Assembly: GCF_015207375.1 (NCBI RefSeq)
Contig: NZ_JADEWY010000006.1
Span: forward strand, 21,093 to 85,092
Length of the DNA: 64,000 nucleotides
Origin: Coleofasciculus sp. LEGE 07092
GTDB lineage: Bacteria; Cyanobacteriota; Cyanobacteriia; Cyanobacteriales; Coleofasciculaceae
Direction: 5' to 3'
Below, one piece after another: positions 36,101 to 45,432 of this stretch; position 1 is the first letter of the stretch; the number at the start of each line of letters is the position of its first letter. The notes beneath the pieces were generated by a model that was not told the DNA's origin, did not search any database, and saw only the letters and a list, made by a program, of their open reading frames with translations. A program made the translations under genes and the position numbers.

Positions 36101-37402
36101 ATGACCCAGCTAGTCAATCAGATTCTTCTCGGTGCCGTTGCCTTTGCAGTTAGCTTTGGTATTGGATTGTTCACCAACCCCAACAAAGCACTCTTGAATG
36201 GTGCTATTACTGTAGTGGCTAGCTCTGTTGGAGCCATGGTAGCTGAAAAGCGACGTCTCGAACAGGAAAAACGGCACAAGCATTCTTTACTCAATCAGAT
36301 TCAAGACTTTGAAGAAGAAGAAAGCTTGCTTTATGAATCCCTCTCCAAGGCGATGGCAATCGAACATCAGTTAGAAGCTAGTGTCAGTGCTTTACAAGGT
36401 GAACGTAGCCAACTTTTACACCGAATTTCTGAACTTCACACCCAACGTAACGAACTGTATCAAGAACTCGGTGATGTTCAGCAGCAAAAACAGCAGCAAC
36501 TCCAAGAAATTTACAATCTGCAAACGCAAATTCGTCAGATTGAAAAACACCAATCCGAACTGAATCAATCTTTGTGGGCAAAAACTGCCCAAGTTCCACC
36601 CGCAGAAACTCGCTTAAATCGCTTGCATACGGAACTAGAAGAACTCCAAAGCCAAATTGCCGACAAACTCACTCAACACGAACAACTCTATGAAGACTTA
36701 ATCACTCTCGAACATAAAAAACAGGAGTTGGGAGGGGAAGCTTATGACTTGCAGACGCAAATCCTCGCACTTAAACAGCGTTGGGAAGAACTGAATCAAT
36801 CTTTATTATTCTTGCGGATACAGCAGCAGCAAGTTCAAGGCAGCTTAACGTCTCTCAAATCTGAACTCCATCAATTGCAAAGCCAAGTTTCGCAAAAACA
36901 GCAACAACAGGAACAACTCAGCCAAGATTTGGCAACCTTAGAGACTCTAAAACAGCAGATAGAAACCGATTATCAGTATTTGCAAACGCAAATGGAAGCC
37001 CTCCAAAGGCAAAACCCAGAAATGTTTCAGTATTCCTCCAAGGAAATACAGGGTAAGCTATCTGGGATATTACCAGAAGAATGGTGGGAATGGCTGGATT
37101 TTATTCAACAGCTCAGTGAAGATGATAAAGTGGTATTTAAGGCAATTTTAGAGCGAGACGAAGCGACATTAAAGCGAATTGCCTCAGAAAAGCTAACCAT
37201 GCCTCAAGTTTTAATTACTTCAATTAATGATCGGACGTTAGAAAAATTTAATGATATTCTCTTCTTCAGTGATGGAACCTCCATAATTCCAGAATTGAAT
37301 GAAGATTATTTATCTATATTGGTTAAATCCAGAACGGTTTGTTTTAAGGATTTATTAGAACTCAACCTTCATCAGTCTAGTAAAATAAGTCTCCTTCACT
37401 GA
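36101..37402 (+). CDS. Membrane-anchored coiled-coil protein, unassigned
   Basis: A 433-residue protein. Residues about 5-50 contain two short hydrophobic segments (ILLGAVAFAVSFGIGLF and LNGAITVVASSVGAMVA) that probably anchor it. Residues about 50-310 are Gln/Glu/Leu-rich and heptad-like, predicting a long coiled coil with three internally similar blocks (for example ELHTQRNELYQEL, DLQTQILALKQRWEELNQSL). The last 120 residues (EWWEWLDFIQQLSEDDKVV...) look globular, with no domain recognised. The gene is CAG/CAA-rich and low in complexity in the middle. It may be a structural or filament protein; that is only inferred from shape. The ATG falls inside a short ATTAATGACTAATGACC repeat-like sequence. 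Confidence 0.8.
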   Translation: MTQLVNQILLGAVAFAVSFGIGLFTNPNKALLNGAITVVASSVGAMVAEKRRLEQEKRHKHSLLNQIQDFEEEESLLYESLSKAMAIEHQLEASVSALQGERSQLLHRISELHTQRNELYQELGDVQQQKQQQLQEIYNLQTQIRQIEKHQSELNQSLWAKTAQVPPAETRLNRLHTELEELQSQIADKLTQHEQLYEDLITLEHKKQELGGEAYDLQTQILALKQRWEELNQSLLFLRIQQQQVQGSLTSLKSELHQLQSQVSQKQQQQEQLSQDLATLETLKQQIETDYQYLQTQMEALQRQNPEMFQYSSKEIQGKLSGILPEEWWEWLDFIQQLSEDDKVVFKAILERDEATLKRIASEKLTMPQVLITSINDRTLEKFNDILFFSDGTSIIPELNEDYLSILVKSRTVCFKDLLELNLHQSSKISLLH

Positions 37403-37455
37403 CTGTTCCCTTACTATAGCCAGTCTATTTGATTGGTGATCATACAGATGAGTAG

Positions 37456-37483
37456 AGGGAATGGGGAATGGGGAATGGGAAAT
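37456..37483 (+). repeat. GGGGAAT short tandem repeat
   Basis: Three to four copies of a GGGGAAT/GGGAATG unit in the gap between the coiled-coil and ferredoxin-like genes. This is the type of short tandemly repeated sequence that is spread through filamentous cyanobacterial genomes. No coding or regulatory role is evident. Confidence 0.7.
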
Positions 37484-37534
37484 TTCACAATTCTTTTAGG
37501 CTGACTATCTGGCATTCGTTAAGATGGAATAGCG

Positions 37535-37879
37535 ATGCGTAACACCGGACAACGAGTGGCAACAGATTCCCAAGAAAACGGTTCAAAATCAGAAAAAGGC
37601 TGTGTCCTAATCTGCCAGCATACCTCTTGTAAGGCAAATGGTTCGGCAGATGTACTTGCTGCCTTTGAAGCGGCTGGAGATACTGACTTTGAGATCAAAG
37701 CTGCGGAGTGCCAAGGACAGTGCAGTTCTGGTCCTACAGTGCGAATTTTACCAGAAGAAACCTGGTACTGTCGTGTTAAACCCAATGACGTACCAGTTAT
37801 TGTCGAACAGAATCTCAAGGGAGGCATACGGGTTGAAGAGAAGCTGAATCCACGCATTCATATGCGGTTTAGTTTTTGA
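37535..37879 (+). CDS. Thioredoxin-like [2Fe-2S] ferredoxin
   Basis: A 114-residue protein of the thioredoxin-fold ferredoxins (the NuoE/HoxE C-terminal type). The four cluster ligands are visible as C27-x4-C32 (ICQHTSC) and C59-x3-C63 (ECQGQC), followed by GPTVRILPEETWYCRV, which is typical of this family. The first 20 residues are polar and variable. It should carry one [2Fe-2S] cluster in the cytoplasm; partners are not known. No hydrogenase or NADH dehydrogenase flavoprotein gene is adjacent. It is convergent with the response regulator remnant, two bases between the coding ends. Confidence 0.9.
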   Translation: MRNTGQRVATDSQENGSKSEKGCVLICQHTSCKANGSADVLAAFEAAGDTDFEIKAAECQGQCSSGPTVRILPEETWYCRVKPNDVPVIVEQNLKGGIRVEEKLNPRIHMRFSF

Positions 37880-37881
37880 GT

Positions 37882-38115
37882 TCAGTCACGTAGCACGTAA
37901 CCCAAACTTCGCACCGTTTGAACTAGACGTTTTTCACCTTTGGCTTCAAGCTTCAGCCGCAGATAGCGCACATAAACCTCAATGATATTAGAGTCTCCCA
38001 TAAAGTCGTAACCCCAGACCTGTTCCAGGATTTGGTCGCGGATGAGGACTTGTCGGGGATGGGTAAGCAAGTAACGGGACAGTAAATATTCAGCATCAAT
38101 CCTACCTCTGAATAT
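37882..38115 (-). pseudogene. Remnant of an OmpR/NblR-type response regulator (DNA-binding domain only)
   Basis: Minus-strand frame without stop from 38115 to the stop at 37882. It encodes AEYLLSRYLLTHPRQVL, then IRDQILEQVWGYDFMGDSN, then IIEVYVRYLRLKLEAKGEK and RLVQTVRSLGYVLRD. This is the winged-helix C-terminal domain of PhoB/OmpR-type regulators and is especially like cyanobacterial NblR-class proteins. A TGA lies just upstream (38116-38118) and no receiver domain is found in the following AT-rich sequence in any frame. The full proteins are about 230 residues, so about two thirds are missing. The only start in frame is a TTG at 38070. I read it as a truncated gene; a small functional DNA-binding protein is less likely. 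Confidence 0.75.
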
Positions 38116-38876
38116 TCACACCCACCGATAGATTTTTGCTTGAGTGTTTTTTTGTGACAATACTAAACCCTTCATTTTAAATCAAACTATCAACAATTTT
38201 AGATGTGTTTACCCTGGCAACTCCAGATTTGTTAATCCCATTTTGGTTTAACTAAATTAGAGGGGTAAAAAATGCGATCGCAGCTTATAAAAACGAAGAA
38301 ATCTGGGAGAAACTCCATCTGGCAATGGTTTGCTATTTTATAGTCCTAAAGGGATAAAAGAAGACTAATTTCCTGAAAAGGAATGGAGATCTGGCAAACT
38401 CCACTCGAACAACTTCCTCTAGTGTTCCTCTCGTACAGTCGTTGCTATGATAAGAGAGACTCAAGTCAATTTAGCTCCGAACGGGTTAAAGCAATTCAAG
38501 CGCTTTCCGATCAGGAGTGAACATCTTGAAGTCTGACTAGATGCTAAACCCAGAGGTTGATTCCTGTCGTGAGTGCCATGCCTCACCCGGAGGCTGTTCA
38601 TGTCAAAAAAAACCAGCCCAAATCACTGAGCTGGGAAACGTCAATCAGGGTGCATCTACCATTCCACTATTCCGGAATAGGCTAGAGCGATCCGGAAAAA
38701 TCCTAGACCAGTTATCTCTTAGATGAAACCCAAACTCACAATCAGCCAGAAATCAAGAGGAGCAAAAGTGTATTTACCCTATATTGGTTTGAGACGGCTG
38801 GCAGAGTTGAGGGAAACTTTCAAACCTGAAAATCAATCTATGGAGAGTAAAGTAAAGATACTGAAATTTTAAAACG
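38116..38876. other. 761-base intergenic region with hairpins, no credible gene
   Basis: No frame here looks like a protein gene; a 61-residue Cys-containing frame at 38541-38726 has no good start context. Hairpins seen by eye: TGGAG/CTCCA (38384-38403), GCCTC/GAGGC (38580-38594) and CCAGC/GCTGG (38613-38634). TTCCGGAATA-like and TCCGGA motifs occur near 38672-38697. The last hairpin is followed on the minus strand by eight T, which fits a terminator for a minus-strand transcript starting to its right. A small RNA is possible. Confidence 0.4.
38605..38634 (-). terminator. Candidate rho-independent terminator, minus strand
   Basis: On the minus strand CCAGC (38634-38630) and GCTGG (38617-38613) form a 5-base-pair stem with a 12-base loop, followed by eight consecutive T (38612-38605). 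No protein gene on the minus strand ends here, so it would terminate an unannotated RNA from the region 38635-38876, or be accidental. Confidence 0.4.
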
Positions 38877-41450
38877 TTGTACGATTCAACTCAAGCCTCT
38901 ATATTTAACGAAATTGATCGGGCAGTAGCCGTGGCGCAGGAATTCCACATCTCTGTAACCCCCCTAGGGAAAGACCAATACCTGGTACGCATCGAAGACG
39001 TTGCGCCCGGAGTGCCATTGGCAGAAGAACAAGTTCAATGGCCCGTGGACGAGTGGTTAGGAAAGGCACGGCAGTTAATGAATGACCCCCTCTGGGGTTT
39101 GTTCCACGGAACGATTGGCGGTGTGGATGATATCTTTGCGTCATCGATGTCAAATCAGTCTGTCAATTCATCCTGCCTCAACCTAGTAGCACTGGGTCAG
39201 CAACTTTATAACGCCTTATTTCAGGGTAGTTTGCGAGATAGTTGGATGATGGCGCAAGCGATCGCACAAAATCAGCGGCAGGTTTTGCGGTTGCGCTTGG
39301 GACTCAAAGGCAATCGCCTGCCTCGCCTACCATGGGAAGTACTCTATGAAGGCAACCGTCCTCTGGCAACGGGAACCGACGTGGCATTTTCCCGCTACCA
39401 ACCCAGTACAGGGTTGATGAGACCGCTTCGAGAACCTCTCTATCAGGCTAATCAACCCCTAAAAATTTTGATGGTGATAGCAGGTCCAAGCGATCAAGAA
39501 AGTTTGGAACTCGCCCAAGAAGCTGCTCACCTGCAAGAAGAACTTAAAAACCGTTCCCGCCATGAACTCCCCGCTATTGAACTCACAATTTTAGAACAGC
39601 CGGGACGAGAGCAACTCACCCAAGCTCTCGAACAAGGTCAATATCAAGTTTTCCACTACGCCGGTCACAGCAGCTTGGGCGACTCGGGTGGTGATGTTTA
39701 CCTCGTCAGCAACAAAACAGGTTTAACCGAAACCTTAAACGGTGATGATTTAGCTGGATTGCTCGCCAATAATGGTGTTCAGCTCGCTGTCTTTAACTCC
39801 TGTCGCGGTGCCTATACTGCTACCTCTGACCCCCTAGACAACGGCAAAGATCGTAATTTGGCAGAAGCCTTGGTCAAGCAGGGAATTCCTGGGGTGCTGG
39901 CGATGGCAGAGCGAATTCCCGATGAGGTGGCGCTAACTTTAACTCGGCTGCTTTACCGCAATCTCAATCAAGGTTATCCCATTGACCTCAGCCTCAGTCG
40001 GGCGCGACAAGGGCTGATTTCATCCTATGGGTCAAACCAACTCTATTGGGCGCTGCCAGTACTATACTTGCATTCCAAATTTGATGGATTTCTGACAAAT
40101 GTTAGTGACAATCACAATAACAGAGAAGAGCGGTTGCTGTTGCCAGAGCCGTCAGAAACGTCGATTGTTTCATCAAGCCAAGACACCCTATTTACTCCAT
40201 CCCCACCCTTGAACTCTGCTAGTTTTTTGGAGGATGAGTTAGCCTCTGAAACCCTATATCCGTTGTCTGGATATGACGATGAAGGGTTTAACGACTGGAT
40301 GAATGAAGTCGCATCAGACGATGAAGGAGACGACCCCTCCATCTTCATCAGAGGTTTGCTCGACCAACTAGATACCCCAGCCACCAGCGACGAATCGATA
40401 CTGCCTGGGTTAGATGCCAAGAATTCTGGTAGAACAGCATCAGATACGGAGGATTGGCAATTTCCTAATAATGAAAGGGTTACTCCCCCTCAGGAATCGA
40501 CAGTCCCCATTCATCCTGTCCCAACCACTCAGTCACCGCCACCCCAATCAGCAAACACGGCTACGGCTTCGGCATCCGTTCAACCTTCACAGCCGAGACG
40601 TTCGAGGAGCGGGTGGCAAATACTGCGCTCCCTTCCCAGGCTATGGATGGTTCTTGGAATAACGGGTATAGTTGCGATCGCTCTTTTAGGCGCTTGGTTC
40701 TTCTGGAACCGCCAACCGCGCCCAGGAGATTTATTCACGGATGCAGGTTCCCCAGTTCCCAGTCTTCCCCAGTCTACTGATTCCAAACCAGTCGATTTGG
40801 CAAAAGCTGACACCTCAACCGTCACTAATATTGCCATCGAACAATTCAATCGAGGGAATATTGCTGCCGGGGAAGAGGCTGTCGAGGCATTGCTCGATAG
40901 AGGCGCTTTACCTCAAGCCGACGCTGCCCTAGCTGCTATTCCACCCTTACAGCTTGAGCGTCCTGCTGTTAGTTTCTTGAGAGGGCGTCTGGCATGGCAG
41001 GCGATTCAAACTGGCAGTGAAAACTACAATTTGGACGATGTACGGCGTTACTGGGAAACCGCTGTTAAAGGGCAACCGGACTCGGCTCAATACCTGAATG
41101 CCTTAGGCTTTGCTTTCTATGCCGAAGGGGATTTCGAGCGAGCCAATAATGCTTGGTTGGATGCACTAACCCAGATTGAAACAGAACCTGCAGCCGGGGA
41201 TGCTGCCGAACCACCCCCCAACAACGAAGCCCTGGCATCCTATGCAGGATTGGCGCTGGGATTCTGGAAATCAGCTCAAGAGCAGCCAGCTCCTAAACGG
41301 GCGAATTTATTAAACGAATCCTCTAAGCTACGTCAAAAAGTTCTTCAAGATGAACCTGTTAACTTTCAACCAGACGCCCTCAGCAAAAATTGGTTATGGT
41401 CAGAGCAAGCTATTCAAGATTGGCGATCGCTGTTAGCTTTGGAAAAATAA
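38877..41450 (+). CDS. CHAT-domain (caspase-like) membrane protein with TPR-like tail
   Basis: An 857-residue protein. Residues about 190-400 are a CHAT domain, a caspase-clan cysteine peptidase fold: the catalytic His is in FHYAGHSS (about 263) and the Cys in VFNSCRGAY (about 307), both present, with the C-terminal QLYWALPVLY typical of the family. An acidic, Ser/Pro-rich linker (about 410-590) leads to one membrane helix (LWMVLGITGIVAIALLGAWF, about 592-612) and a helical tail (about 650-857) with TPR-like pairs (AQYLNALGFAFYAEGDFERA). The only start near the beginning is the TTG at 38877, with an in-frame stop 13-15 bases upstream; there is no early ATG. Function may be stress or self/nonself signalling, inferred from the family. 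Confidence 0.88.
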   Translation: MYDSTQASIFNEIDRAVAVAQEFHISVTPLGKDQYLVRIEDVAPGVPLAEEQVQWPVDEWLGKARQLMNDPLWGLFHGTIGGVDDIFASSMSNQSVNSSCLNLVALGQQLYNALFQGSLRDSWMMAQAIAQNQRQVLRLRLGLKGNRLPRLPWEVLYEGNRPLATGTDVAFSRYQPSTGLMRPLREPLYQANQPLKILMVIAGPSDQESLELAQEAAHLQEELKNRSRHELPAIELTILEQPGREQLTQALEQGQYQVFHYAGHSSLGDSGGDVYLVSNKTGLTETLNGDDLAGLLANNGVQLAVFNSCRGAYTATSDPLDNGKDRNLAEALVKQGIPGVLAMAERIPDEVALTLTRLLYRNLNQGYPIDLSLSRARQGLISSYGSNQLYWALPVLYLHSKFDGFLTNVSDNHNNREERLLLPEPSETSIVSSSQDTLFTPSPPLNSASFLEDELASETLYPLSGYDDEGFNDWMNEVASDDEGDDPSIFIRGLLDQLDTPATSDESILPGLDAKNSGRTASDTEDWQFPNNERVTPPQESTVPIHPVPTTQSPPPQSANTATASASVQPSQPRRSRSGWQILRSLPRLWMVLGITGIVAIALLGAWFFWNRQPRPGDLFTDAGSPVPSLPQSTDSKPVDLAKADTSTVTNIAIEQFNRGNIAAGEEAVEALLDRGALPQADAALAAIPPLQLERPAVSFLRGRLAWQAIQTGSENYNLDDVRRYWETAVKGQPDSAQYLNALGFAFYAEGDFERANNAWLDALTQIETEPAAGDAAEPPPNNEALASYAGLALGFWKSAQEQPAPKRANLLNESSKLRQKVLQDEPVNFQPDALSKNWLWSEQAIQDWRSLLALEK

Positions 41451-41488
41451 AGGGAGTAGGGAATAGGGCAGAAAACTCAATTGAACGC

Positions 41489-41518
41489 AGTAAGGGTACG
41501 GTATACCGTACCCTTACT
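41489..41518. terminator. Perfect 30-base palindrome between convergent genes
   Basis: The half-site AGTAAGGGTACGGTA (41489-41503) is followed directly by its exact reverse complement (41504-41518). It lies between the CHAT gene (ends 41450) and ndhD (ends 41543), so a bidirectional terminator is the simplest reading, although neither side has a true T-tract. A protein-binding site is the alternative. Confidence 0.6.
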
Positions 41519-41542
41519 ATAATTCTTGAAATATGTCAATCC

Positions 41543-43168
41543 CTAGCGACCCTTTACCTTTAGTAGAGGTGCTAACCTGGCGCGATCGCTCTCTCCAATC
41601 CCAGGTGCTGTTACCGACAACATCGGTTGATTCCGTTCAGCCACAGCAGGTTGCACCAGCGTTGGCACTGACTCCCGCAACCGCGCCGTTAATTGCTGCG
41701 TTGTCGCATCGTACATCTGCGTCAGAACCTTGGGATACAAGCCAATGCCGATAATCGGCACTAACAAACAGGCAATGATAAACACCTCTCGCGGTTCCGC
41801 ATCCTGCAAGACTTCGTGTTCCACCAGTTCCTTGTTTTCAGGACCGTAGAAAATCTCCCGCAGATTCGACAGCAGATAAATCGGTGTGAGAATTACCCCA
41901 ACGGCTGCCAGAAACACGACAATCACCTTAAAGGTGGAATTGTAGGCATCACTGGTGGCAAAGCCGACAAACACCATCAACTCTGCCACAAACCCACTCA
42001 TCCCTGGCAGCGCTAAAGATGCCAAGGAACAAGTCGTCCACATGGCAAACATCTTCTTCATTTTCCGACCCACGCCCCCCATTTCATCCAGCATCAGGGT
42101 ATGCGTCCGGTCATAGGTAGCACCCACCAAGAAAAAGAGACTAGCACCAATCAATCCGTGGGATACCATTTGCAGCACGGCACCGCTCAATCCCAAATCT
42201 GTAAACGAACCAATCCCAATCAACACAAATCCCATGTGGGAAATGGAAGAGTAAGCAATTTTTCGCTTCAGGCTACGTTGAGCAAAGGCAGTTAGAGCCG
42301 CGTAAACGATATTAACGACGCCCAGAATCACCAAAACGGGTGCAAAGTAGGCATGGGCATCGGGCAGCATCCCCGCATTCATCCGAATCAGGGCATATCC
42401 CCCCATCTTCAAGAGAATCCCAGCCAGCAACATATGTACGGGTGCCGTGGCTTCGCCATGGGCATCGGGCAACCAGGTATGCAACGGGAAGATTGGCAGC
42501 TTAACCCCGTAGGCAATCAGAAAGGCTGCATACATCCACAGTTGAAAGTTCAGGGCGTAATCTTTAAGCGCCAGGGACTGCATATCAAAACTGACAGTAT
42601 CCCCGTAGAATGCCATCGATAAGGCAGCCAGCAGAATAAACAGGGAACCCCCTGCTGTATACAAGATGAACTTGGTTGCCGCATACAGACGCTTTTTGCC
42701 TCCCCAAATAGACAGCAGCAGGTAAACCGGAACTAACTCCAGTTCCCATACCAGGAAAAACAACAGCATATCCTGAACGGCAAACACAGCAATCTGACCA
42801 CCGTACATTGCCAGCATCAGGAAGTAAAACAGCTTGGGTTTCAGCGTCACGGGCCACGCTGCCAGAATTGCCAGCGTCGTCATAAAGCCGGTCAGCATAA
42901 CTAGGGGCATCGACAAGCCATCAACCCCCACTGACCAATTCAAATCTAGGGACGACACCCAGCTATACTTTTCGACCAGTTGCAGTCCCGGATTACCAAA
43001 GTCATACTCTCTGACAAAAGCACAGACAATGAGAACAAAATCAATCAGCCCTACAATCAGGGCATACCAGCGTTCCCAAACGCCGTTCTTCTCCGGCAGA
43101 AAGGGAATTCCCAGAGAAGCGACGATGGGAAAAAGAATAATTATTGTTAGCCAGGGAAAATCTGTCAT
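41543..43168 (-). CDS. ndhD: NAD(P)H-quinone oxidoreductase subunit 4, NdhD (D1 type)
   Basis: A 541-residue multi-pass antiporter-like subunit of the proton-pumping membrane arm of cyanobacterial NDH-1. Family signatures: [22 protein letters not shown] (key Glu in helix 5, shown in part), [30 protein letters not shown] and [10 protein letters not shown]. About 14 membrane helices are expected. Pairing with an F1-like ndhF directly upstream points to NDH-1L (respiration and cyclic electron flow) rather than the CO2-uptake complexes, whose genes sit with cup genes. The C-terminal 40 residues ([16 protein letters not shown]...) are a hydrophilic extension. Transcribed with ndhF across an 87-base gap that holds a repeat hairpin. 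Confidence 0.96.
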   Translation of the reverse strand: MTDFPWLTIIILFPIVASLGIPFLPEKNGVWERWYALIVGLIDFVLIVCAFVREYDFGNPGLQLVEKYSWVSSLDLNWSVGVDGLSMPLVMLTGFMTTLAILAAWPVTLKPKLFYFLMLAMYGGQIAVFAVQDMLLFFLVWELELVPVYLLLSIWGGKKRLYAATKFILYTAGGSLFILLAALSMAFYGDTVSFDMQSLALKDYALNFQLWMYAAFLIAYGVKLPIFPLHTWLPDAHGEATAPVHMLLAGILLKMGGYALIRMNAGMLPDAHAYFAPVLVILGVVNIVYAALTAFAQRSLKRKIAYSSISHMGFVLIGIGSFTDLGLSGAVLQMVSHGLIGASLFFLVGATYDRTHTLMLDEMGGVGRKMKKMFAMWTTCSLASLALPGMSGFVAELMVFVGFATSDAYNSTFKVIVVFLAAVGVILTPIYLLSNLREIFYGPENKELVEHEVLQDAEPREVFIIACLLVPIIGIGLYPKVLTQMYDATTQQLTARLRESVPTLVQPAVAERNQPMLSVTAPGIGESDRARLAPLLKVKGR

Positions 43169-43255
43169 TTGTTGTTATTCGTCATTGGTCATCGGTCATT
43201 AGTCATTGGTCATTAGTTTTTAGCAAAGGACAAATGACAAATGACTAACAACGTT
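43169..43255. repeat. TCATTGGTC-type inverted repeat between ndhF and ndhD
   Basis: Runs of TCATTGGTCATTAGT on the left and CAAATGACAAATGACTAA on the right. AGTCATTGGTCATTAGT (43201-43217) pairs with ACAAATGACAAATGACT (43230-43246), 15 of 17 positions. The same family occurs at 32661-32746. Placed in the middle of an operon, the RNA hairpin might affect mRNA stability or the ratio of the two subunits. Confidence 0.65.
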
Positions 43256-45310
43256 TTACGTCAACCCAGAAACAACCACAAAACCCAAAACGGCTGCAAA
43301 GATAATTAGAGCGTAGAATTGGGCGCGACCATTTTCTAGATATTTCAGACCTTCACCACTCAAGAGCGTAAAAAAGCCCGTCAGGTTAACTGCACCATCT
43401 ACCACACGATAGTCCACTTCCATCACCTGCCGTGCTAGTCGGCGACTTCCCTGAACAAACAAGCGATCGTAAATATTGTCGAAGTACCACTTGTTGAGGG
43501 ACAACTCGTAAAGTTGCGGGAATTTTTTAGCGATCGCGGCTGGGTCGATCTTCCGCATCCGGTACATGAGGGACGCCACGGTAATGCCAATCAGGGCAAT
43601 TCCCACAGAACTCCCTGCCATCACTAGAAATTCTGTCCAGTTAAACGCCGCTTCGTGGGCGACTACTTCGCTGACGGTTTCTCCAAGGGGATGGATAAAC
43701 TCCTCAAAGTAGTTATCAAAGGGCATCCCGACCAAACCGATTAGCGTTGACGGTACTGCCAACAGCAGCAACGGCAGAGTCATGGTTATGGGTGACTCAT
43801 GGGGAAATTCACTATGACCGTGATCGTCCTCGTGGGCAGCCAGTTCTCGCTTATCCATTGCCCCAGGTCCAAAGGCTGGAACAGGTTCAGCTACTACTGC
43901 TTTGAGTTGCTGCCGGATACTGGTCATATTGCCCCGGAAGTCTCCCTCAAAGGTTAAGAAATACATCCGGAACATATAGAACGCGGTTAGACCTGCGGTA
44001 AGCCAGCCAATAATCCATAGTGCGGGATTGGCTGCAAAGGCACTACCCAAGATTTCATCCTTAGACCAGAACCCAGCAAAGGGGGGAATCCCACAGATGG
44101 CAAGTGTACCGATGAAAAACGTCAGGGAGGTAATCGGCATATACTTGCGTAAACCCCCCATCAGCCGCATATCCTGCGCTAAATCTGGGTCATGACCGAC
44201 GACCCCCTCCATACCGTGAATCACGGAACCGGAACACAGGAACAGCATTGCCTTGAAATAGGCATGGGTCATCAGGTGGAATAAACCAGCACTATAAGCG
44301 CCGATGCCCATCGCCATCACCATATAACCCAACTGAGAGATGGTGGAATAGGCTAGACCTTTCTTAATGTCATTTTGAGTAACAGCGATCGTGGCTCCTA
44401 AAAACGCGGTAAATCCTCCCGTCCAAGCGATCGTATTCATCACCACGGGAATTCCATCAAACACGGGGTACATCCGGGCAATTAAAAAGACCCCAGCCGC
44501 CACCATTGTCGCAGCGTGAATCAACGCCGAAATTGGTGTCGGACCTTCCATGGCATCAGGAAGCCAGACGTGCAGAGGGAATTGGGCAGATTTCGCCACG
44601 GGTCCCAAAAATACTAATACGGCAAACAGAGCAGCTAGACCCGCACTAATGTAGCCGGATTCCACAAAAGCTTGCAGATGAGCACCCATGACATCAAACT
44701 CAAAGCTGCCGGTTGCCCAATAAAGCCCCAGCATCCCCAAGAGTAGCCCAAAGTCACCGACTCGGTTAACAACAAACGCTTTTTGACAAGCATCGGCTGC
44801 TGCTTTGCGGTCATACCAGAACCCGATCAGCAGGTAAGAACACATACCGACCAGTTCCCAGAAAATGTAAACCTGCACGAGGTTGGGACTGACGACCAAA
44901 CCCAACATCGAGGAGCTAAACAAACTCAAATAGGCATAGAAGCGCACATAACCGGGGTCATGAGCCATATAGCCATCGGTATAGACCATAACCAGAAAGG
45001 CTACCGTAGTCACAATAACCAGCATCAGAGCCGTTAGGTGGTCGATGGTGTAACCCATCATCAGGTGAAACTTTCCGGCTGATGCCCATTCTAGAGAACG
45101 GGTAAACGACTCGTGTCCGTGGAACTGACTCCAGAAGAGCGCAAAGGAAAGAACCATCGACGCCCCCAGCAAGGAGACGATAAACACGGCTACAAGCTGT
45201 CGTAAACGGTTAGTGGCTTTGTTTAATGAGATTAGCCCTAGACCGACCAGCATCGCCCCGAGTAAGGGCAAAACTGGAATCAGCCAGGCGTATTGATAAA
45301 GCGGTTCCAT
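43256..45310 (-). CDS. ndhF: NAD(P)H-quinone oxidoreductase subunit 5, NdhF (F1 type)
   Basis: A 684-residue antiporter-like subunit of NDH-1, homologous to NuoL, with the long lateral C-terminal helix that spans the membrane arm. Signatures: FWELVGMCSYLLIGFWYDR (essential Glu), VFLGPVAKSAQFPLHVWLPDAMEG in part, SALIHAATMVAAGVFL, STISQLGYMVMA and MTHAYFKAMLFLCSG. Length and the N-terminus MEPLYQYAWLIPVLPLLGAM match F1 subunits of NDH-1L. It is the first gene of the ndhF-ndhD unit. The region upstream (45311-45553) has the terminator of the thioredoxin gene and no obvious promoter. Confidence 0.96.
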   Translation of the reverse strand: MEPLYQYAWLIPVLPLLGAMLVGLGLISLNKATNRLRQLVAVFIVSLLGASMVLSFALFWSQFHGHESFTRSLEWASAGKFHLMMGYTIDHLTALMLVIVTTVAFLVMVYTDGYMAHDPGYVRFYAYLSLFSSSMLGLVVSPNLVQVYIFWELVGMCSYLLIGFWYDRKAAADACQKAFVVNRVGDFGLLLGMLGLYWATGSFEFDVMGAHLQAFVESGYISAGLAALFAVLVFLGPVAKSAQFPLHVWLPDAMEGPTPISALIHAATMVAAGVFLIARMYPVFDGIPVVMNTIAWTGGFTAFLGATIAVTQNDIKKGLAYSTISQLGYMVMAMGIGAYSAGLFHLMTHAYFKAMLFLCSGSVIHGMEGVVGHDPDLAQDMRLMGGLRKYMPITSLTFFIGTLAICGIPPFAGFWSKDEILGSAFAANPALWIIGWLTAGLTAFYMFRMYFLTFEGDFRGNMTSIRQQLKAVVAEPVPAFGPGAMDKRELAAHEDDHGHSEFPHESPITMTLPLLLLAVPSTLIGLVGMPFDNYFEEFIHPLGETVSEVVAHEAAFNWTEFLVMAGSSVGIALIGITVASLMYRMRKIDPAAIAKKFPQLYELSLNKWYFDNIYDRLFVQGSRRLARQVMEVDYRVVDGAVNLTGFFTLLSGEGLKYLENGRAQFYALIIFAAVLGFVVVSGLT

Positions 45311-45432
45311 GAAAGACAGCCTACTTTAGATTTCTTCACTATTTTGGCAAACCGTTAACAACTGTGACATAGACCTATTGAAAAATAAAGCGGCATCAGA
45401 CCCAGGAACCGCCAGTAAAAATACTTATCCAA

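Noticed and set aside
38426..38436. TCCTCTCGTAC, as in the 3' part of 23S rRNA
   Set aside because: Only about ten bases match and no other rRNA sequence surrounds it; chance similarity.
38541..38726. 61-residue frame with several Cys (SCRECHASPGGCSC)
   Set aside because: No ribosome site, no family resemblance, and it overlaps hairpins; treated as non-coding.
41533..41754. 73-residue plus-strand frame opposite the end of ndhD
   Set aside because: Complement of the hydrophilic ndhD tail with no independent signal.
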